DNA of 64,000 nt from Impatiens glandulifera (lineage: Eukaryota > Streptophyta > Magnoliopsida > Ericales > Balsaminaceae): NCBI RefSeq assembly GCF_907164915.1, contig NC_061862.1, positions 143,662,972-143,726,971 of the forward strand. The letters run 5' to 3'. Positions 1-13,300 of this stretch are shown here, one piece after another. The notes under the pieces are model-generated. The model saw only the letters and a program-made list of their open reading frames with translations, was not told the DNA's origin and did no database searches. A program made the translations under genes and the position numbers. Each line of letters opens with the position of its first letter. Positions within the stretch are counted from its first letter, which is position 1.

Positions 1-3000
1 TTTAAAGCTATGCAAGCTCAAGCAGTGGCGGTATAATATGTATCTCTTGATGTTGTTTTCTTTAATGGATATATTCTGTGCTTTAGTTAATTTTGGTGGT
101 ATAATATGAATAGGAACGTCAAAGGGTAGTTTATGAGGAGCAAAAGAATCTGGCTCAGCAACAGGCTCAAATAAAATCCCAAATGGCACGGTACGAGGAT
201 GAGCTTTCAAGGAAAAGAATGCAGGCATGCGAACTTGAATTGACTTTGAAATGGATAAAGTTCTCTATCAATATTACTTTTGAGGAAAGATATAATAAGA
301 TGTTTTCACTTTGTCCAGGTAGAGAATGAGCAGCAAAGAACAAGGAATCAAGAGCTTGTGAAGATGCAAGAAGAATCAGAAATTAGGCGTCAACAATTTA
401 GAAGAGCAACAGAAGAACAAATACAAGCACATCGTAGGCAGACAGAAAAAGAAAAGGCAGAGATAGAACGTGAAACAATTAGGGTTAGAGCTATGGCTGA
501 AGCAGAAGGGAGAGCTCATGAAGCAAAGCTTGCTGAGGAGGTTAATAGACGTATGTTAGTAGAGCAAGCAAACGCTGAGACGAAAAAATGGGTTGCTACC
601 ATAAACACAACGTTTGATCAAATAGGAGGTACTATTTATAGTATCCCTTCGTCTCTGTTTACATAATAAACTAAAAGGCAAACTTTTCTTATCTCGCATT
701 AAAAATGTTTAAGTTATAAATGGCCCTGTAATTGGTACAACCGCATTGAAATTGTTAACTAAAGTTTGATATCTAGTGAAAATATTTTGTTAGTAGTTTA
801 CAATCATCTACAAGAGTTCCTCAACACCTTCAAGTGGATTTTGGGCAATTTTTTGGGAAAATGTCATAATCGCTTATTTGATGTAGTTTAATTTTTACAA
901 TCCAATTCAATTTGTTATGATATTGACTTTCTAAAAATATCTATTGTTTAGATGCTTTTTTTTAGTATCTTATAAACCATTTATTACCACAAAATCACTT
1001 TACCTTCAATACTCAATTAGATGGTCTGTGCCACAGTTGTAGATTTATATCTGGATCTTTCTTGTTTTCTATGGCTGCTGTCTTGTTTTAATTTTTTAAT
1101 GGCATAAACTTTTCCCCTTTGTGATTTTTGAAATTTTATTATGTTTCTAATTTGCTTGTCCTAGGCTCGAAATTCATGAAGTGTATGTAAATTGTGCATT
1201 GATACGACACTTTGTTTTTATTTTCTTAATATAAGATATTTTCTTGAGAACCTCAATTTTTGTAGGGGGTGTGCGCGCTATATTAACGGATCAAAATAAG
1301 CTGGTTGTGGCTGTTGCTGGAGTGACAGCTCTTGCTGCAGGCGTTTACACGTCAAGGTATTTGCTTCAGATTTGTTATCATTGGGAAGATGTGATGTAAA
1401 ATGGGGCATTATTTGTTAACAAGTTTGATTGGGTTCGGAGGGGTCCTTTCCTTTGATGATGTGGGTCAGTGTAGGTCTAATGGAAAAGTGCAATAGGAGT
1501 GACATCTTACATGTAGGTTCTAATTAATGATTTAGCAGATGAAGACAAACAAATGTTATTTTTTACCATTATAGGAATTTTGCTACCAAGAATAAGAGTA
1601 AAGGTGAATTTCATGAAAATTTTAAATGCGTCACTAGAAGTGTAAATTGGCCCAATTTGGAAACACTTATTTTTTGTTTGGGATCACTAACATTTGGAAA
1701 CTAAACTTACTCGAGATAAATTAAGAAATGCATTGGTTGTTTCTCATCTGGATCCGGATATAAAAACAAAAATTACAAGTGTTTCCAAATAGGGTAATGT
1801 TCACTGCGTATTAGAATTAATATACATAATAGTTATTCCGTTTCATTCTCTTCTTTGACCTTAAAAGAAATATTTGTCATCTATATTTTAGTGATAAACC
1901 GCCCTCAAATGTATCTTATAAATTCAGGGAAGGTGCAAAGGTCCTATGGGGCTATGTTGATAGAATACTAGGACAACCATCATTGATCAGAGAATCCTCT
2001 AGAGGGAAGTATCCATGGTCAGGATTGTTTAAACGTGCCAAGGATATTCTTTCACGTGATGCTAATGTTTCGGCCTCAACAAATGGAAATGGGTTTGGCG
2101 ATGTTATTCTTCACCCTTCGCTTCAAAAACGAGTTCAACAGCTCGCAGATGCAACAGCAAATACAAAATTACATCAGGCACCATTCCGAAACATGCTCTT
2201 CTATGGCCCTCCTGGAACCGGGAAAACAATGGCTGCTAGGGAACTTGCACGCAAATCGGTATGTTTATTTTGTTTGTATTCATGCTTGACATTATTGATT
2301 GATTCTTTAATGGGATAATGTCCTTCATTCATCAGTAGTATATGTTTTAGCTTACTTAATATTCTTTTCTGTTGGTTAAGTTTCTTTAAAAAGAATCCAA
2401 ACTTTAATTGCTTATATTTGACTCGTACACTATGAGTGTGCTTAAAAAAGATATATTAATAATTTATTACAAACTCGATATTGTTCCTAAACTATGCTCT
2501 GGCTGTAATATCTCGTTCTCTACCAACATATATTTTTTTAATTTACTTTTTGTTAAACTTATGCATTTATATTGATGTCTTTTACAACAATCAAAGGAAC
2601 TATATGGTAAGAGGCTTTTGTGGCCTTTGCAACAATAGTTATTTGATGTCTGTCATTTTTTTCTTCTACAAAAGTATGGTTTGGTAAACTCTTAGGGTGC
2701 ATGATATAAAACTGAAATTAAGTTCTAATGATAAATACTCAATTTTAAGTTGGAAAACAAATGCCGAATAAACCAAATGAAAATATCTAAATTTTAAGTA
2801 CTTTGATAAAATTTGGATCTGATGTCGGGGATGTACTTAAAACCTGTTTTACCTTTGTAACATAATTTGATTAATTTCTAGGGGTTAGAGTTGTTTTTTG
2901 GATGTTTTTACTAGATTACCAAGTCAAGTTATTCTTAGCTTACTGAATTAAGCCAGATTGTTTTAGCTTGATTTGAGTTGGATAAAAATAATTAAATGAT

Positions 3001-3963
3001 TCTAAATAACAATTATCAAATGAACTTAATTCAAATAAGGACTTGATCATTTAGATTTTAGATTGAGTGATAAATTGTGTTATCAAACAAATATTATCTT
3101 GAATTTATCGTAATTGTCAGGGACTGGATTATGCCCTTATGACTGGAGGAGATGTTGCTCCACTTGGTCCTCAGGCAGTGACCAAAATACATCAGTTGTT
3201 TGATTGGTCCAAGAAATCTAATAAGGGCTTATTGCTCTTCATTGATGAAGCAGATGCCTTTTTGTGCGAGTAAGTTTCCCAAATTATAATTGTTTACTAT
3301 TGAGATGATTGATACCAGGATCAAAACCTAGCTTTCTTTGTTAATTATTTTACCTTTGTAGTAACTATCCTTTGGGTAAATGTAATAGATAAAAAAAATA
3401 GACACAAATTAGGCATAGTAAACTGATGCTTTCCTATTTTTGTTTTCAGGCGTAATAAAACTTATATGAGTGAGGCCCAAAGGAGTGCACTTAATGCCCT
3501 TCTTTCTCGAACTGGTGACCAATCGAAAGACATAGTCCTGGCTCTTGCCACCAACCGTCCTGGAGATCTTGACTCTGCCGTGGCTAACCGAATTGATGAA
3601 GCCCTAGAGTTTCCTTTGCCCGGTGAAGACGAACGTCTGAAGTTATTAAAACTTTATTTGGATAAATACATAGTTAAGGCTGGTGAAAGAAAAACGGGTA
3701 TATTCTCTAATTTGTTCAAGAAAAAACAGCAGACGATAGAGGTAAAGGGTATAAACGACGATATTCTTAAGGAAGCAGCTTCTAAGATCGAGGGATTTTC
3801 AGGGAGGGAGATAGCGAAACTTATGGCGAGCGTTCAAGCTGCTGTCTACGGAAGCACAAACTGTGTGCTTGATCCGAGTTTATTCAGAGAGGTTGTGGAT
3901 TACAAAGTTGTAGAGCATCAGCAGAGAAGAAAGATGGCTGATGCTGATGGTGGTAGTATTTGA
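1..3963 (+). CDS. ATAD3: ATAD3-type mitochondrial AAA+ ATPase, 3' part of gene (5' end outside window)
   Basis: Seven exons are visible: 1-30, 114-224, 319-628, 1266-1356, 1928-2258, 3121-3269 and 3450-3963 (stop TGA 3961-3963). Reading phase is kept across all junctions. The N-terminal part is a long charged coiled coil (Q/E/R/K-rich, exons 2-3) typical of the ATAD3 N-terminal domain. A short hydrophobic segment follows ([16 protein letters not shown], exon 4), the expected inner-membrane anchor. The AAA+ module has Walker A GPPGTGKT in exon 5, Walker [12 protein letters not shown] in exon 6, and in exon 7 the sensor-1 region ATNRPGDLD, a conserved NRIDE segment and a sensor-2-like GFSGREIAK. 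The family is known from mitochondrial nucleoid and inner-membrane organisation; location here is inferred. Intron 2 needs a GC donor (225-226). No frameshift or stop is seen, so the visible part looks functional. Family assignment is very secure; orthology to one Arabidopsis copy is not resolved. Confidence 0.95.
2693..3100. mobile_element. MITE-like repeat in ATAD3 intron 5 (copy 1)
   Basis: The stretch 2925-3100 closely resembles 9700-9873 in ARABIDILLO intron 4: both hold TAAATAACAATTAT, then AAATGAACT, then a TGTTATCAAACA end. The left boundary near 2693 is guessed from a similar start. It has no coding capacity. A MITE is inferred from shared sequence and the GTTTGATAA/TTATCAAAC-type ends seen in the other copy. 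Confidence 0.5.
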
Positions 3964-6210
3964 GAGAGTTGCTATAGGTGTAATTTATTTTTGACATGTT
4001 CAATTGTAGATTTCATTTGTTAGTTTAAAGTTTTATCATTGTTCTATATATTAGCATGGAAAAAATGCTAAAATAAACCAAATTCAGTGGGTGATCTCAT
4101 GGAGATTTTAACTTTAATTACGAGGGTGAAATTTTTAGAGGCAATTTTGGCAAAAAGGTACTTCTTACCTCTATTGGTGTTAGACATTATGATGTGTTTT
4201 CAATATAACTTCAAATTTGAGTTGATTCAAGAAAGTGCAAACAAGTCTAGCTGATTGAATTGTTAAATTTGGGGTTGATTCATCTTGTAATGTTTGTTTT
4301 AATATTTGAGATGGATTTTTATATTATATTGATGTAATGACATTACTTAAATGATCAAACTTCAATATTTAACAAACTAAATAATTTCAATAGTCTCAAA
4401 TCTCTATTCTTGCCATGTTCTATTATTTCACTCCTTACTTTCATTCATTCGTATAAGTTTTATTGCGAACTCAAAAAAATAGTACGCTATACACGAACAT
4501 GATATAGGGAGCTATACAATAACATATTTTTGTGCATAATCTTAGGTTTAAAAAAGTCTTAACCTAATTTATTTATAAGAGATTAGGTATTAACATCAAT
4601 TTCAGCTTTTAAAGAGTCACTTAGTGTCAACTTTTAGTCCTAAAATAAGTTTAAGGAAAGAAATTCGACTACTTTGTTCGTCTACCCATGTTTCATAATC
4701 GTTTGTCTCAAGATGGTCTCTAATCATGAAATATATTTTACATAAAATTTGTGCATCTCTTTGTCTTATGCATAAAACTTGTGGATCTTAACTATTTCGT
4801 AATTTTTGAATATTATGAGAAAATAATAAAATGAGAATGCTGTGAAGAAAAATAATAAGTTAAGAGTTTTTTTATATATGTATTTCCCGCGCCTTGTCAT
4901 TTAGTAAGGGTAACTCCTATCCCAGTTTCGAGATAAAAACTGTAATTCAGTAGAGTGATTATCAAACTCTCTAGGTCCATTTTAGTAAGATTAAATGCAT
5001 GGATGTTTGATTAATTTATCTTTGAACTTTTGGTAATGCCTAAATGGACTTGGGACATGATGGCTAATATGAAGGATAAAGTGTGTAATGTCAATGTATA
5101 CATGATGGCTAATATGAAGGACATTATTTAGTTGAAAATATTAATTGAAAATTCAAGTTGGGTGTGAAGATTGAGACAAAATCAATAATTTACTAAAGAT
5201 TAAGTCTAAGTCAATTTTCAAAGGTCTTAATTATTACTTTACTAGGTTTTCATCCAAGTTTTAGAATTAATCATTATTGGATGAAATAATTTAAATCTAT
5301 TAGTTTTAATTTATGTTAATTTTTTAATTTTTGTAAATAGTTTCATGTTCAAAAAAGATTATGGCAGTGAATATGTAGTTTTGAAAAGGATTTATTTGAT
5401 AATTAAAATATATACATATATTTGTATTATTAGTATGGAAGGTTGTCCTAAACAATAAAAATTAAATATGTAAAATATGTAGGGATAGACTATTGGTAAG
5501 AAATGGAAATGCTATAAATGTAAAAGATGCAATTATCTTACATAAAAGGAATGTCCTATGCTCCTATAGAAAAGAAACGTCAGAAATGCGATATATGTCG
5601 GGCATGAAATTAATGTCTTACAAGAAAGAAAACGTCAAAATGCAATGAATAAGAAAATATGTTAAGATTATGGAACGAGATATGACATAAATGAAATATT
5701 TTATTTTCATTCAAACCCCTAGGTCTAAGGCTCTAAGTTTTCTTATTCTCTAATCCTAACACTAGCAAGCATGCAGGGTAGAAGACAATTACGGAAAATA
5801 AATCACATAGCATGTAAATAAGTTTGCCTTCATGTCTTCATTCGAGATCGACCATGGCCCAATTAAAAATGTTTCTCTATTACTGTGATTCCACTCAAAG
5901 TTCTCTAAATATTGATATTGAAAGAAAGTATAGAAAAATAAAAATGCAAATAACATTTTTTTTTCATCCATACATAAAAGAAAGAATATTACAAACAAAA
6001 TAAAGTCTAAGAAATATTTTATTCTTTTGTATTTTTACAGGTGTATGCTCTTATAGCAATTTAGGTGTTAATCGTTTTTTTTTAGTCTTGGGCTAAGACT
6101 AAACATATTTCGATTATTCTTTGTGCACAATATGAAATTTAAACAAGTAATATTTCAATAATTAAAATGACAGTGACTTAATATTACTTTAAATTTAACT
6201 AAAACACGAA
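3964..6210. other. Intergenic region, no gene seen
   Basis: AT-rich spacer between ATAD3 and ARABIDILLO. It contains a short direct repeat (GATGGCTAATATGAAGGA near 5057 and 5103). The only longer reading frame (minus, 5789-5998) is low complexity and matches nothing recognisable. Confidence 0.6.
4072..4077 (+). terminator. Possible polyadenylation signal of the ATAD3 gene
   Basis: An AATAAA hexamer lies 109 bp after the ATAD3 stop codon, a plausible distance for a plant 3' end. The region is AT-rich, so the hexamer may be chance. Confidence 0.35.
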
Positions 6211-6803
6211 GTATGAAACTTTCCAAATAAATTGATATTGATATTATGATTTTAGAAAAGTATCTTAATTTAATAGATTAATCTGGGTTCAATTTGATAA
6301 AATATTAAAATAAATGATTAAATAAAAATTGAAATTTTTGGTCAAAATCGCCTAAAAGTAAATTAAGGACAATTTTGTCGAAACTTATTTATAAAAACAG
6401 AAAAATTAAGACTTAAGCGTCGACGTCTCGTTCTCCAATCGACAGAAAAAAAAAATACAATAGATCAGTTACCTTATGTTTGCCGACGAAATCAATGATT
6501 CACCGATTCTTGAGTACGAAACTTCCCAAATAAATTGATATTATGATTTTAGACAAGTATCTCATTTTAATAGATTAATCTGGGTTCAATTTGATAAAAT
6601 ATTAAAATAAATGATTAAATTAAAATCGAAAATTTTGGTCAAAATCGCCTAAAAGTAAATTAAGGACAATTTTGTCGAAACTTATTTATAAAAACAGAAA
6701 GGTTAAGCGTCGACGTCTCGTTCTCCAATCGACAGAAAAAAAAAATACAATAGATCGTTTACCTTATGTTTGCCGACGAAATCAATGATTCACCGGTTCT
6801 CGA
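6211..6803. repeat. Tandem duplication of a unit of about 300 bp
   Basis: Copy 1 is 6211-6513 and copy 2 is 6514-6803, joined directly and highly similar. Both contain AATCTGGGTTCAATTTGATA, GCGTCGACGTCTCGTTCTCC and TTTGCCGACGAAATCAATGA. Copy 2 lacks a few bases near 6240 and 6700. The unit is non-coding and sits about 0.5-1.1 kb upstream of the ARABIDILLO start codon, so it may lie in its distal promoter. Confidence 0.9.
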
Positions 6804-7230
6804 TTACTTAGTTACATTAATATTTAAAAAAATGACATAAACTTACTCAAATTAAAATTGAGACCAAGTATGTCCTTAAAGAACCAATTAATCATAGTTA
6901 GGAGATCTATTTAGACCAATCCTTATAAAACATTTTGATCTTATTATCTGAATTAGTCCCATGATCTACACATAATATCCAATAGAAACCACCAATTAAC
7001 ATGGTCAAAGAACTCCATTATAAATAATGACCCTGAAAATCCGAATTTGTTTTTTAAATTCAGTTTAACCTAAGATTGCGTGAATACCATTTTGAGAGGA
7101 ATGCAAGACATGTGTTTATATCTTTGTGGGTTTATGAAAAGCATTATAAACAAAGAGAGAAACCTAAACCACCGTTTTCTTGCATGTGAATTTTACTATC
7201 CAACCATCATCACTTCTTCATTTTTCCTTT

Positions 7231-7239
7231 TATAAAAAA
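7231..7239 (+). promoter_or_regulatory. Candidate TATA box of the ARABIDILLO gene
   Basis: TATAAAAAA lies 77 bp upstream of the ATG at 7308, just after a pyrimidine-rich stretch (TTCTTCATTTTTCCTTT). Position and sequence fit a plant core promoter. The 5' leader would then be short, about 45 bases. Confidence 0.55.
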
Positions 7240-7307
7240 CCCAAATCCAGAGTCATTTTGCTTGAATGATTTCTGGGTTGGAGAGAGTTTGATCGATTGA
7301 TTAAGAT

Positions 7308-10300
7308 ATGAGTCGAAGGGTTAGCCGGAGGAGAGGGAAGGGTAAAGAGGTTTTGCCTAGCTACCCAGAAAATGAAGAAGGCGATTTACCTTGGGATAAG
7401 CAGAACCAGAATCAATGGCTGGATTGGACTATGCTACCCGATGATACAGTTATTCAGCTGTTTTCTTGTCTCAATTATCGGGATAGGGCGAGTCTCTCAT
7501 CAACTTGCAGGACATGGCGGACTTTAGGTACTTCTCCATGTTTATGGCAGTCCCTAGATCTTCGAGCTCACAATTGCGATGTCAATGGAGCCGATTCCCT
7601 TTCATCTAGATGTTCTTCCCTGCAGAAGCTCCGATTTCGAGGGGCAGATTCAGCAGATGCTATAATTAATCTCCGAGCTACGAATTTGAAGGAAATATGT
7701 GGGGATGGTTGTGGGAAAATCGTTGATGCTACTCTGTCAGTTATTGCTGCTCGTCATGAGGCACTTGAAAGCCTACAACTTGGCCCTGAATTCTGTGAGA
7801 AAATCAGCAGTGGTGCAATCAAAGCCATTGCTAAATGCTGTCCTAAGCTTAGAAAACTGCGGCTTTCAGGTTTAAGGGATGTGGATGAACATGCCCTAAG
7901 TGGTTTGGCAAAGCATTGCAAAGATTTGGTTGATGTTGGGTTTATAGATTGCCAAAACTTGGATGAGGTAGCTTTAGGACGTATTACATCAATTCGGTTT
8001 CTTTCTGTTGCAGGAATATCAGACATGGATTGGACTGCTGTTTCTGAGCATTGGACTAAATTGCCCAACTTGATCGGTTTGGATGTTTCAAGAACATTTA
8101 TTACTCCTAATGCTGCCTCTAGGTTGCTGTTGTCTTCAAAAAGTTTGAAGGTCTTGTGTGCCTTGAATTGCACGACCATTAAAGAGGATGCTAACTTTCC
8201 CCCCAACTTAAAGAAGGGTACATTGCTGTTAACCCTTTCCTCTGACATTTTCAAAGCTTTAGCTTCTCTATTTGGGAATGTTCTAAACAAAGAGAGAGAT
8301 GTTTTATCTTATTGGAGGAGTTCAACGGACAAGGATAAGAATGTTGATGATATCATGACTTGGGTTGAATGGGTCATGTCTCATTCGCTTCTCCGAATAG
8401 CTGAATCAAATTCTCAGGGTTTGGACAATTTCTGGATAAATCAGGGTGCAGCATTGTTGCTCAATTTTCTAGAAAGTTCACAAGATGATGTCAAAGAAAA
8501 GGCTGCCACAGGACTTGCTACTTTTGTAGTCACCGATGATGAAAATACTAATATTGACGGTAGAAGAGCTGAAGCAGTTTTGAGTGGTGGAGGAATAAGC
8601 CTCCTTTTAAATCTTGCGAGATCTTGGAGGGATGGGTTTCAATCAGAAGCAGCAAAGGTAAAAAAAAAACAGTTAGTTTGATGACGATAATTGTGAATGC
8701 TTATTTTTGAAATTTTCTAGCTTCACAGCATGTAAAAATAGTCATGATGTTTTTGACTGTTATGATGTAAAATGACTAAAATTTTTCATATGGAATTCAT
8801 AGGCTATAGCCAACTTGTCTGTCAACCCTAGTGTTGCAAAAGCTGTTGCAGATCAAGGAGGGATAAGTCTCCTTGCAAGTATGGCGCGGTCTATGAATAG
8901 AGTGGTTGCTGAAGAGGCCGCAGGAGGATTATGGAATTTGTCAGTTGGGGAAGAGCACAAGGTTATTTCCTTACGTTTCTTAAATATAACGTCATTTGAC
9001 TTAAGTAGTAGAATGGAACAAATTTGACCTTTGTTTTCTCTTATTTTTTAATTAATTTTGGCGTTTATAGGGTGTTATTGCTGCGACCGGCGGTATAGAA
9101 GCTTTAGTTGGTCTTATTTTCAAATGGCCTTCTGGTGGAGATGGAGTGCTGGTATGTTACTCATAAATAGAAAAATGCACATTGCCTATCATCTCAGAAC
9201 TAGTGTTTCTCATTATTATTTTTTGCTTGTCTAACTTATAATTAGGTTTTCTTCTTTTTTTTTGCAAAAAGTAATCTAGGGTTTTATTTCCTTGTTCCAG
9301 GAACGTGCTGCTGGTGCATTGGCAAACTTGGCAGCCGATGACAAGTGTAGCATAGAGGTTGCAGAAGTTGGTGGTGTACATGCCTTGGTGATGTTGGCTC
9401 GTAATTGTAAGACGGAGGGAGTACAGGAACAGGTGCTAGATATTATAATTAATTTACCGATAAATATAAAAAGTTCTTTTGATGATATGTTTTTAAATGT
9501 TTTCTTGCAAGTTCTTGCATCACAACTATGAGAGGTTTATTGTGGGAAAGTCTTCTCACTCTGAATTAGATAGTTACTGTTAATTTATCTTGTTAGTGAG
9601 ATTTCTTTCTCTGTGCATATATCAGCCTATGAGTTAGGTTTTGTTTGATAAAATTGAAAATGAAGTGATGAATGTTGTCTTTTGTAAGCTATTACTATAT
9701 TACCAAGTTAAGTTATTCATAACTTACTAAATTAAGTTAGATTTTATAGCTTAATTTGGAATAAATATTAATCATTAAGTGATTTTAAATAACAATTATT
9801 AAATGAACTCAAATTACAATAAGCATTTCATTATTTAGATTAAGTGATAATGTGTTATCAAACACTGTCTTATTGTGTGATTGGTAGTAGTACAAGAATA
9901 GTATGGTAGTCCTTGATTGAAGTGTGGGCCACAGTTGTGGGGTTCGTGCTAGCTTTCTCCAAGAGAATAAACCCTGATTTTCAAAAGAAAAAAGGAAATA
10001 GAGTAAGTTAGTGGGTTAATGAGATAGTAGCTTAAATCTTGATTATCTTTCTCAGGTTTGGGCCATTCTTAGTTTCACCCACATTTTTTCTACTAACAGT
10101 GATATTGTGGTACCATTGGATCCTCGTGTTACTTTTACCTCTTTTAAATTTTTTCTTTCTTTGGGATTGGAGAACTATTGCCACCTTGTGCAGAAAGAAT
10201 GTAGTCGTGTCACCCAAGGATATTCAAAATTATTTTTACCTTAGCTATGAAGTTCTTGTATTTATAAAGAAAAGTCTTTGTGATTTACACCTTTTTTTTC

Positions 10301-13300
10301 GTTTTAAAAATACGCAGATTTATTTCTCACTGAACATGAAACAGGAGCCTGCAATTTAATTTTTGTTCATGTAGAGACGTGTTTCTATTTATCATATACA
10401 AGTATACTCTATATTATTTATGAATCATTATTAGACAGAAGATTTGTAAAATGATGGATAGATATCCAAAAGTAATGGCAGGATATTGCATAAGTGTCTG
10501 TAGTTATTCTCAATGATAAAAGAGATTTTGATATATGTAAATCTAGTCCAAGTTACTCCAGTGAATCTTTTTTTTTATCAACAATTAGGCTAAACGTCTT
10601 TTTATGACGTTGATTATTCGTGTATTAAACTATTAATTTGGACACTTTGCTTATCTTTAGGCGTTTTAATAATAGCTCTGCTACTTGTCAACTTACTGGT
10701 ACTTTTGCAGGCTGCACGTGCACTAGCCAATATGGCAGCCCATGGAGATACCAATCATAACAACGCTACTGTTGGACTGGAAGCAGGTTCCATTGAAGCA
10801 CTTGTGCAACTCACCCGCTCACCCCATGAAGGAGTCAGGTGCTAACATTGGCAAAACTTAATGGATTATTTCAAATGATCCAAGTCTTAATTTTCTTGGA
10901 CTTGATTGTAAACTCCTTGAAGGAAGAATTTAGATTGGATTGATATGTGGCAGAAATATTATCATAGATCTTGTATTTTTCTTGATGGAATGTAGTAAGA
11001 AGTTAAATGACTTGAAGGATTTAGATGTGTAGGGGTGAATCAATCATACCATGTACATAATTTTTATTATAACCTATCAAAGGGATTTCGATTTTATAAA
11101 ATTTATTTTGTTGCATACAGGCAAGAAGCTGCTGGTGCACTTTGGAACTTGTCATTTGATGATAGAAATCGAGAATCAATTTCAACAGCTGGGGGCATTG
11201 AAGCCTTGGTATGTGATTATCTCATGTCCTAGAATTTTCTCTCTTTTTTCTACTCATAAAATGAATTAAACTTAGTTTCCAGAACCAAACAACCAAAAAT
11301 TCATTTGAAATGTATTCTTTGTAACTAGCGTTGTGCTCAATATATTCATGTGAGGACGCCTTTATATGTTTATACTGATGAAATTTGTCTACTTAAATAT
11401 TCTTATTTAGGGAATTTTAATAGATATTTATTGATAATCTTCAGGCCTGTTTGATGTTTTTTTTTTGAAATAATCTGATTTTTGGAAGAAAATCCCGTTA
11501 GATGAAATTTGAATTATTTGGGTTAAATGACTAAATATTATTTTTTATTTAATATTTAAATTAGATAAAAGATAAAGTAGGTATAATTTGGTATTTTGAT
11601 CGATGATGGGAATGAGGTTATTTGGATTAAATCCAAATAACCCTTCATCAAACAAGGTCTTCATTTATTGGTAAATTGTTACTTTTTTCGTTCCAAAATT
11701 ATTGGCCAGTTCGAACAGAATCTGGGAGAGATTTATTGGAAAGAGGGAGTAGTAGTTTTCATTACTTGTTATAAATATGTTCATTGTCAGCAACATTTGG
11801 CCTCTATTTTCATCTGGCTGAAACTGGTTAATTTCAATCCACTATAAATTACAGGAAACTTGTACAAAGAACTCACTACAAATAATTAGCCATCTATTAT
11901 AATCACTCTTTTTGAACTTAAGAAATTCACACCTTAGTTCCTTTTGGTGAGAGGTTCTTATTTTACTATTTTCCTTGGTAGTGGAAATAAATTCTGAAGC
12001 ACTTTTTGACTTCATGGGACATATATAAACATGAACTTCAATTATGGTATTCTTTTCATTTCTTAGTTTGTATAATAAGCCCAATTTTTCTTTTTTAGCC
12101 TTTTGATACTATGTGACATTTTGCAGATATCCTATTGTCATGGATGATTTGTTAAAAAATAAGAAATCATTATGGATTGAGTATTTTATTCTAATAGATG
12201 AAAATCTGGGGTATCAGTTACTTCAGAAGTATAAACCATTTTTTTTTTTGCATTTTATAGGTCATCATGTATTAGTGAAATGATTTATGAATGTAGCAGA
12301 TATATGGTTTAGTCCTGCTTGGTTAACCAACTTGAAAGGAATTTATTAAAACTTATTTTGAAAATACTGAGCATATATTTATTGCATGGATTTTTATACA
12401 AATATAATTTACAAAAACTAGTTTAGATTCACAATTACTTCTTAGGAAGCACTGGAAACATTGTGCAAAAATGTCTCATCATCTTTTGTATGTCTTCTGC
12501 CATTTTTACTATAAGGTTTGTTCATATATAGAGAAAAATTATGTCCAACAGTTTCATAAAAAGTACATATGGATGCAATAATGCTTATTATTGACGTTAA
12601 CGATAACAACACATAGATTGGTATATTTCTATAATTGTGACTAGACCACTCATTTGCATCAAAAGAAATATTATTAAGAGGTTAAGGTATTATTATTTTC
12701 TAATTTTTGATGACCGGTGTTTATTTCCCGGAGGAGGCTAGCACGACCTCCCACTAACCTGAGACTTTTGCTCTCTTAGGTAAGAGTGTTTGCCACTTGA
12801 GCTACCCTGGTGAGTTATAAAGGGTATTATTAAGAGGGGTTGGAAGGTTAATGATGCTGAGAGCAAATATTTAATCTTAAATTCTCCAAAATCTCTTTTG
12901 TTTACTCAATTCATATTTGCAGACTATGGAAGGATTAAATCCTTGATAGAATATAATTTTAACCTGTTTAGAAGCAGTTTTTAATGCTACTTTTGTGTTT
13001 TGATGTTCACATATGTGAGATTTTTATGTCAAATGAAATTTAAAAGAAGTGGCTATGAAGCCATTTCCAAACAAACTAAATAAACATTCTAACTATCGAT
13101 AATGGAAGATAAAATATGCACTTAGATAGGAAAAAACACTACAGGAAAGATTTAGATAAGGACAAAAAGAAGTTATTGTCAATTTCCATAAACCCATTCT
13201 AATAAGTCTCTGTTGAAGAAACAAAATTAGTAAAATTTTGACAGTGACTCATGCTTACAAGGATTCACCCTTAATGCAGTTAATAATTCCTCTAAAAAGA

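Noticed and set aside
7754..8290. 178-codon minus-strand reading frame inside ARABIDILLO exon 1
   Set aside because: It is the antisense shadow of a strongly conserved coding exon and has no domain of its own.
10039..10359. 106-codon open frame in ARABIDILLO intron 4
   Set aside because: It lies wholly inside an intron, is rich in F/L/S from AT-rich DNA, and has no domain.
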